Positions 57,638 through 64,000 of a DNA stretch of 64,000 bases are shown here, in pieces (positions within the stretch are counted from its first letter, which is position 1; the number at the start of each line of letters is the position of its first letter). The notes beneath the pieces are model-generated. The model was given only the letters and a program-made list of their open reading frames with translations, did no database searches and had not been told where the DNA came from. Position numbers and translations under genes: made by a program. Source of the DNA: Setaria digitata (taxonomy: Eukaryota; Nematoda; Chromadorea; Rhabditida; Setariidae); the NCBI GenBank assembly GCA_003640385.1, contig RCAB01000176.1, positions 1 to 64,000 of the forward strand. The letters are read 5' to 3'.

Positions 57638-58994
57638 TTCCCGGATCTGCTTTTTCAGAAGTGTTCTAAATATACAGTGAGTTCTCTCTATTTATATCTT
57701 AAGTAAATCTTGAAATAGTTGTTTGAATATGTATTTATTTGCTATATATACTATACAGAAATGTAAGGTACTACTACCAGCTACTAGTTATAATAACTTT
57801 ACTAATTGAACACTTACAAGTGGTGTTTTGACTGTTAACACTTATCATATAGATATGTCAATCTTCTAATTTTATTTATAATTCCATCCTAAAATAACCT
57901 TTTTTTTTTCGTCTAATGATACACAAATTATCAGAAATATCGTGAATGTTATAAACGTTGCTTACAGATTAGCAACATTTGCTGTCAGTGATATAAATTG
58001 ACAGGAATATATTTGAGTAAAATAAAAGAGAAATGAAAAAAGTGGTGACTTCTGATGACTTTCTTTCCGTCTAAAGCAATCATCACCCCCCTCATTACCT
58101 AAAATTTTAACAATTTTGTTTAATTTAGTTCCAGTATTTGCCAAAGCTGTTTTTCTTGCATTTCAAGTAGTTATTCGTTTAGTTACTGAATCATCAGTTA
58201 AAGCAACAATTGATCAGTGAAATTCTAATGCTTTTTTTTCAGAAGTGATTTTTGAAAAGTGAGAACTCCCCCGCATTTTCCTAATTAAATATAACATTCA
58301 AGCGATACTCATATGGTTCATTAGAAGAAGAGAAAAAAAAAAAAAAAAACTCACTAAGCTATCGGCAAATAATCTTTGAGGGTTGAAATCCAGTTGTAGT
58401 AAGTTTAATCTTATTGCGATTTAAATTTATTAATTTCGTTTATGATTATTCAGTACAGAGTAAAATTTTTGAGTGAACGAAGAGCTGCATTTCATACTGT
58501 AATATTTTATGGTTTACATTATGGGTTATGAAAGCTTTTTTTTTTATTATCGTTTTGATATAGTTTTGATATACGATTATCTTACCTTATTTACTAAGCA
58601 AATGATTAATTAAAAAAAAAAAAATTAAATCGTTTGCTTGTGGAAGGATTAAAATTCAGAAAAATAAAAATAAAAGAGTAAACTGCTTATATTATTATAA
58701 CTAATTTGCAACTTCTCTTTAAACAACATTTAACAATTTACAATTGTTACTGCTTCAATCAACCACCTTTTTAACATTGCATTAAAGTGCACTTTGTAAA
58801 AAATTCGTTTGTAAATCTCCAAAACAGCGATAACAACTTTTATTTTGACAGAAAATAAAAATGATTCGTTGTTGTGGGTTTTTTTTTCTCGAGAAAATTC
58901 CTGAGAAAGCTCAGTGTTAAAATATGCTTTATCATTGAAATATACGATGTTCGGAACAGGCTTTTCTAAAGTTTGCAATTTTATGCTTTTTTCC

Positions 58995-59206
58995 ATTGCT
59001 TTCTTTCTTTTCCTTTTGTAATTAATATATGTGAAATCCCGATTAATGCTCTGATTGATCTGTATATATCGTAATTTTTAAATGATTTTTATTCCATAAN
59101 TATTGCTTTCTTTCTTTTCCTTTTGTAATTAATATATGTGAAATCCCGATTGATGCTCTGATTGATCTGTATATATCGTAATTTTTAAATGATTTTTATT
59201 CCATAA
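58995..59206 (+). repeat. 105-bp direct duplication around an N
   Basis: 58995-59099 is repeated at 59102-59206 with one visible difference (gattaatg versus gattgatg). A single N at 59100 lies exactly at the junction. This looks like two overlapping contig ends scaffolded side by side. Confidence 0.9.
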
Positions 59207-59262
59207 GCTTGAATAAACATGGATTAAACTTAAAAAAAAAAATTAAAAAAATTTTTTTTTTC

Positions 59263-59292
59263 ATCATTTCAAATTATCAAATATCATTTACT

Positions 59293-59344
<52 letters not shown>

Positions 59345-59372
59345 TAAATGATATTTGATAATTTGAAATGAT
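59263..59372. repeat. Perfect 31-bp inverted repeat with (TA)n loop, ending at an N
   Basis: The arms 59263-59293 and 59342-59372 are exact reverse complements, separated by a (TA)n tract. The right arm stops directly before the N at 59373. It may be a natural hairpin or a fold-back assembly artefact. Confidence 0.9.
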
Positions 59373-59974
59373 NGCTGATTAAGTTATGAACTTCATACTT
59401 CAAAATAAATATGGCATTGTCTTTCAGAAACCAATCTAATCTTCTTCCTCTGCACTTTTTTTTCTGCTCGCATTCCTCAGTTATTTAAAATTGTGCAGAT
59501 GAGAATGTATGATAAATTAATTAAATTCTTTCCTTCATAAATTCTTTACCATCTTTTTCATGCAAATCAAATTTATTCCATTTTGTTCATAAATTTGATG
59601 AAACTTTTTTCGTTTTTTTTTTTTTTTTTTCTACTTTTAAATAGTAATACTTTTTTTACTTTTTCAATGATTTATTAGTGCAATAATAAAAAGAAAAAAA
59701 AAAAAGGAAAAATAATGCAAAAAAAAACTTGTTAAACTGTATTATTTTACGACCAGTTTATATCATATTTTCTTTTATTCCAAAGGAATACTTTTTCCAA
59801 AAAGTAATTTTGTTAAAATTTTAAATACGCCTTCTTTTCTTAAACAAACACATTGTAATAACAAAAACAATAAAAGATATATTTTAAAGTCATGTGGCTA
59901 GATGGGTCTATTTGTTTTCGTTTTTTACTTTCAAAGAGAAAGTAAGTTTAAGTACATCTGTATTTTTATAAATA

Positions 59975-59978
<4 letters not shown>

Positions 59979-60051
<73 letters not shown>
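59979..60051. repeat. (GT)n microsatellite
   Basis: About 36 uninterrupted GT units, some 145 bp upstream of the PEBP start codon. Confidence 0.97.
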
Positions 60052-60052
<1 letters not shown>

Positions 60053-60196
60053 ATCTTCTAGCTTTTCCCTAGGAAAGAGCAGTAGATGTTAGTAATTTGG
60101 GGAAGTAATAAACATGTGATCAGTTTTAGTTTAAGCTAGAACTTGTGATTCGACAGCTCAACGCAACACAGTCAGCGCTTTCAACGAAATAAATAA

Positions 60197-62727
60197 ATGG
60201 CTGATGAACTTGCTGCAAAATTTGCGGAAAATGAAATTACACCAAATATTATTCCAAATCCACCTGCGAGATTACTCAATGTAATCCATTTTGGTTACCT
60301 TTACTTTTTCCTTCTTTCTCATTTTTTTTTCTCTCTCTCTCTCTCATTTGATTAATCAATTTTAGAAATATTTTTTAGATTTATTAAAATATTTTGTTGA
60401 AAATTTGATTTCGTCTTCTAATTAATCAAGTGCAACAAATGTTTTAGATGAATTTTAGAACTTCTCTCTTTTTCGTAACAAATTTTTAGGTATTTAGCTC
60501 ATTTTATTTGTTCAGATTTTGCTTTATATCTGTTTAAATTTTGGCAGATGTTATTAAATTTTCATCATGCTTCAATAAATTCTTGAAGGTTGCTTTTTTT
60601 CTCGATATAAATTATGTATAATTTTCGATTTCATTTCACAGAGAATAAAAAATTTTTCAAATAAAAGGATTATTTGCGTAGGAATTTTAATCTCAATTAA
60701 ATAACTGTTTGTTTTTTACGTACCATTTAATATTTGTGAAGGAATTTGTTAGAAGTACTATTTTAAAAGGGAACCCACAAAAATGATTGTTCCCCCTTTT
60801 TTAACATTTTTTTTCTTTTTTTTCCGTCTCTGATTTCCTTTTGCTCAATTTTAAAAATGTGAACAGAATTGGCAAAAACAAATAGATGAATTAGTTTAAC
60901 GAAATTATTTTTTATCTTCATTAGACTTTAATCCATCAAGATTACTTCCATTTAGTTAAAGCATAACTGATAAATCTGTATTTTTTTTTTTAAGATTTAC
61001 AGAATTAAAATTATAAATTTAATGTGAAGATAATGTAATTTCAAAGTGGTTATCTGGCAACCTTAAAAAGGAAAAGTTTCCACAAATTTTTTTTTAGTAT
61101 TTTGTGAAAGTCCAACCTAGACCTATATTATATCGGCTGTACTTTATCTATCATTAATACCATTCATAATTTATCATTTCCTCAATGAAAGTAAATTCTT
61201 TTGAGTTTGCTCAACAAATTTTAAAAAAATATAGAAAAGCCATTTAACCTTTTCATGCCAGGTGTAATTATTTTTCTCATTCAACAAACTGTTGGATATG
61301 CTGTTGAGAAAATATTTCATATTCTCCATGTGACTAGTATCTAATTTCTTTCATCCGTTCATCACTGATATTAGCAAATAAGTTTATTTTATTTCCAATT
61401 TTTATGCATAGACAGGAACCAGTTAGTTATAAGTTCTGTATCTCAATGAAAGAAAATAAGCTATTTAGGCTCGATGAGCAACTAAAGTTTGAAGGAAAAA
61501 ATTCAAATTCGAGTGCTATACTCAATTTATCTATACTCAATTTATTCACAGTGTAACTGGGATGGTATACAAGTACAACCTGGCCAAACGATGTCACCAC
61601 GGAATCTACGTTTCGCACCACGTGTTACCCTGGATGTTGACCCTGAATCCACATTTTCCATCATCATGATCGGTTTAAATTTTCCCTCCTTTCTTTTCTG
61701 TAGTTACTAAAATCTGATACATTATCTCAAACCTCTCAACAGTTTTAAATTCAAGAATCCCTCTAGTTTCCACACTTTTTATAGTGGGTTTCCAAATGTG
61801 ACCAGAAATTCTGTTATTAAAAATATGATAGGAATAGAATTCCTGACTCACTTTTGTTATGACCCTTTACCAAACATACATGCTTTAAATTTTGCTTTAG
61901 AATGAAAGTGCTTAGACTCAGCTGTGTTTTCAAAGTAGGAAGTTCCTCCACGCTAAAAAATTAACAAATTTCAGATCCTGACAACTTGTCACGGAAGAAT
62001 CCGTCTGTAGCTGAATGGCTTCATTGGTTGGTTCGTTTTTGCATGAATTTTCTAATATGCGTAAAGCCGCAACTGTTTTTTTTTTTTGGGAAAGTAATGG
62101 GAACATACCATTTTACGAACTTAACCCCTACTACTTGCTCTGAATAATCAACAATCAACGAAATTCAAACAAGTTGATTCAAAATGTGGATTCCGAAATC
62201 TTAATTTGAACAAGAATCTCTGAAGCATCTCCAGTGTCTTATATTTCAGGTGGTCAATATTCCAGCAAGTAATATCCAGGAAGGCATTAACGGAGGTTAA
62301 TTTGTATTGCCCAGTATAACATCATTACCACCGAAAAATGTCTTCCACCGAAAAATAAGCTTACCATTCAGGACAACATCAGATGGCATATGGAAGTCCG
62401 GCACCACAACCCCGTACCGATTTACACCGTTATATAATTCTTCTGTATGAACACCAAGGACGACGGATACAAGTGCCGAAAATCAGCAGTAGAGCCAAAT
62501 TTAACACCAAGCAGTTCGTAGAAAAGCACAAGTTAGGTATGATTCCAGGATCAATTTTCAGAAGATAATCTACAGACGAAGTTAAGCATCACTGAAGTTC
62601 ATCCAAGTTTCGAAGAAGAAATTAAGCTAAGAACTCCATATAGGATCGGCTTTTTTCTTCTCCTGCTTCAATAATTCCAGGTGATCCAATTGCTGGCAAT
62701 TTTTTCCTGGCACAAAATGAAGGTTGA
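60197..62727 (+). CDS. Phosphatidylethanolamine-binding protein (PEBP/Ov-16 family)
   Basis: Small cytosolic ligand-binding protein of the PEBP/RKIP superfamily. Six exons: 60197-60280, 61552-61672, 61975-62030, 62250-62295, 62372-62536, 62681-62727, giving 172 aa. The family pocket is visible: DPDNLSRKNP (from residue 69), then EWLHWLVVNIP with the pocket His at 85, LHRY at 120-123, and the C-terminal FVEKHKLGDPIAGNFF. The last block closely resembles the filarial antigen Ov-16. Unlike secreted Ov-16, the start MADELAAKFAEN has no signal peptide, so this is a cytosolic paralog. One signature position is altered: Leu73 stands where DPDxP normally has Pro. Its final exon also carries an open second frame that may belong to a downstream gene. 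Confidence 0.93.
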
Positions 62728-63162
62728 AGAACGAAACCAATGCGACAAAATACTTCAGCTAGTTGAAGCCTTAGAGTCGGTGTGTGATATCGTTTTCCTA
62801 CATATGAGTGATTAACAGCACTATTATTCATAACCGTGCTGTCTTAGAAATGTAATTTTTAAGCTATCCCTCCTCTTATTAATATTTCGCAGGTAATAAA
62901 GCTCATAATATGCAAGTCACCCTTAATTACATCAAAGATGTAGTTTGAATTTACAAAATTTCATTTGCTTGTTTCTAGCTGGCTGGATAAAACCTGGCAA
63001 ATACCTTCTCAGTTGTATGAAGCTTCCAGGTCCATCATGCTTCTCTATCAGGGAATTATTGCCAATTCTGGAAAGTCTGAAGCAGAAATCAAAAATGATT
63101 CACATCTTAAAGTGCTGTGTCATCTTCAGTTCCAAATGACCGGTTGGATTTTCCAAATGTGA
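62717..63162 (+). CDS. Candidate small gene overlapping the PEBP stop codon
   Basis: ATG at 62717 opens a second frame over the last 11 nt of the PEBP coding sequence (MKVEERNQCDKILQLVEALES). It reaches a good donor at 62780 or 62782. The segment 62979-63162 begins after tttctag and reads WLDKTWQIPSQLYEASRSIM to a TGA. Joining at 62781/62979 keeps the frame and gives about 82 aa. A three-exon version through 62893-62939 is also in phase but needs a 39-nt intron, shorter than any other here. Both parts have a protein-like, helical composition unlike the surrounding DNA. I recognise no family. It could be a trans-spliced downstream gene sharing the PEBP terminal-exon acceptor (62680), a PEBP splice variant, or chance. 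Confidence 0.35.
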
Positions 63163-63460
63163 CAAAACAATTCAAAAACAAATTCGTATTTACACATGAG
63201 TATCTTTGACTGTGGAAGCTAAAACAAACATAATTTTGGATTTAAACTGATTTTGCATGAAGACATTTGTAAAATAATAAAAGCAGTGCAAAAACTGAAA
63301 CGATAATATCATACCGACTTATGTATACCAACTCATTCAAAAATATCTGTTTAGTAAACTCGAAAATCCAATGAAGTTGAAAAAACAAATAACATCCACA
63401 AACTACTTAATTTTAGCAATGAACTTTTAAAACACTTCCAACATCATATTAAGGCCGTCG
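63163..63460. other. Short intergenic segment
   Basis: Non-coding DNA between the candidate small gene and the 3' end of lsm-7; probably the 3' UTRs of both. Nothing else seen. Confidence 0.5.
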
Positions 63461-63834
63461 TCATACAAAAGGATTAGCAATCTGCTCAATACCATCGTTT
63501 GGTGCAACCACTGTTATTGCAGTTCCTCGAGCCACAATCAAGCCTAACTGCCTCGTTTCCTTGAAATATGAGCAAAATTGCTTTAAAGATTGCTGTATCA
63601 ACAAGAAATATGAAAAAAGCAACTGAAAATGAATTCCCAACTATAGATGCAAGTTTTATCAAATGCAACTGTTTTCATCAAAAATTGAGAGAGAGAGAAA
63701 AAAAAGACCCATAAATAGGAAACTGTAACTAACTTCTGTCACTTTTTGTGGATCCTCTGTATCTCGTACGTATTCCACGGCATTATCCAACACCAAATTG
63801 ATTAAAGCATCATAACCTTTCAGTATTCCAGAAG
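63461..63834 (-). CDS. lsm-7: LSm7, U6 snRNA-associated Sm-like protein (3' part)
   Basis: Subunit of the heptameric LSm1-7 (cytoplasmic mRNA decapping) and LSm2-8 (nuclear U6 snRNA) rings. Two minus-strand exons are present: 63834-63734 (ASGILKGYDALINLVLDNAVEYVRD...) and 63559-63461 (ETRQLGLIVARGTAITVVAP..., ending IEQIANPFV). Together they cover most of the Sm1 motif and all of Sm2, with the RG of the RNA-binding loop (ARGTAI). The closest match is LSm7 rather than other Sm proteins, because of the ASGILKGYD start and the IPNPF-like end (IANPF). The acceptor at 63834 is phase 1. The exon with the start codon and the GGRE part of the fold was not found up to base 64000, so the gene is cut by the window edge. 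Confidence 0.92.
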
Positions 63835-64000
63835 CTGCAATGAAGTAAGGGACATCAAAATTATTGTACAGTAAGTTAGAAATGTTTCATGGTGGTGAAA
63901 GAGAAAAGATGAATAAATATATTTCGTTTGGTGATTAGCTACAAAACCAGAGGATATAATGCAACTAAAAATAAAGTACAACATTGACTTCAAATTTAAC
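63835..64000. other. Intron of lsm-7 (partial)
   Basis: The sequence up to the window edge has no exon encoding the LSm7 N-terminus and is taken as intron. Confidence 0.6.

Larger units (their letters stand above)
57638..60196. other. Intergenic region with assembly seams
   Basis: No convincing gene. It contains two single-N positions (59100, 59373), a duplicated segment, an inverted repeat with a TA loop, and a GT tract. An 88-codon minus-strand frame (58996-58730) begins beside the duplicated segment and resembles no family I know. Confidence 0.6.

Noticed and set aside
58730..58996. 88-codon minus-strand frame
   Set aside because: Unknown sequence starting at an assembly duplication, with no signal, domain or splice context to support it.

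Overview
The window is nuclear DNA from a nematode, most likely a spirurid or filarial worm. It is AT-rich and full of poly-A/T tracts, with intron-dense genes that have short coding exons. Polypyrimidine/AG trans-splice acceptors sit 3-30 nt upstream of several start codons, and the gene set is typical of nematodes. I cannot name the species from sequence alone. All exon models below were built by hand from splice sites, reading phase and protein family conservation.

Layout. 1-1.6 kb: no gene seen. 1.67-10.9 kb (+): mitochondrial processing peptidase beta (mppb-1, 12 exons), with an apparently intronless FMRFamide-receptor-like GPCR nested on the same strand in its 3.7-kb ninth intron. 11.4-22.2 kb (+): a two-pore-domain (TWK/K2P) potassium channel with a 6.7-kb first intron and a long cytosolic tail. 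22.2-31.2 kb: gene-poor and simple-repeat rich, with a (GT)n tract of about 500 bp. 31.2-32.9 kb (+): a small secreted helical protein. 34.9-38.3 kb (-): dystroglycan (dgn-1). 39.6-41.5 kb (+): mitoferrin. 42.1-45.4 kb (+): a TraB-domain protein. 48.1-49.6 and 53.7-55.1 kb (+): two paralogous fatty-acid elongases. 56.5-57.6 kb (-): a four-exon secreted cysteine-rich peptide. 59.0-59.4 kb: two single-N positions flanked by a direct and an inverted duplication, probably assembly seams. 60.2-62.7 kb (+): a PEBP (Ov-16-like family) protein. 62.7-63.2 kb (+): a possible small gene overlapping the PEBP stop codon in another frame. 63.5-63.8 kb (-): the 3' end of lsm-7, whose start lies beyond the window.

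How they relate. Several products concern mitochondria (MPP-beta, mitoferrin, possibly the TraB protein). The pairs mppb-1/K2P and mfn-1/TraB are close enough on the same strand to be tested as operons. The two elongases are a tandem paralog pair, each with two TGATAAG sites upstream.

The most striking observation is in the K2P tail. About 130 residues form a run of 11 units, almost all exactly 12 residues apart, centred on x-Q-T cores that resemble binding sites for dynein light chain LC8. This looks like a multivalent LC8-docking array fused to a potassium channel.
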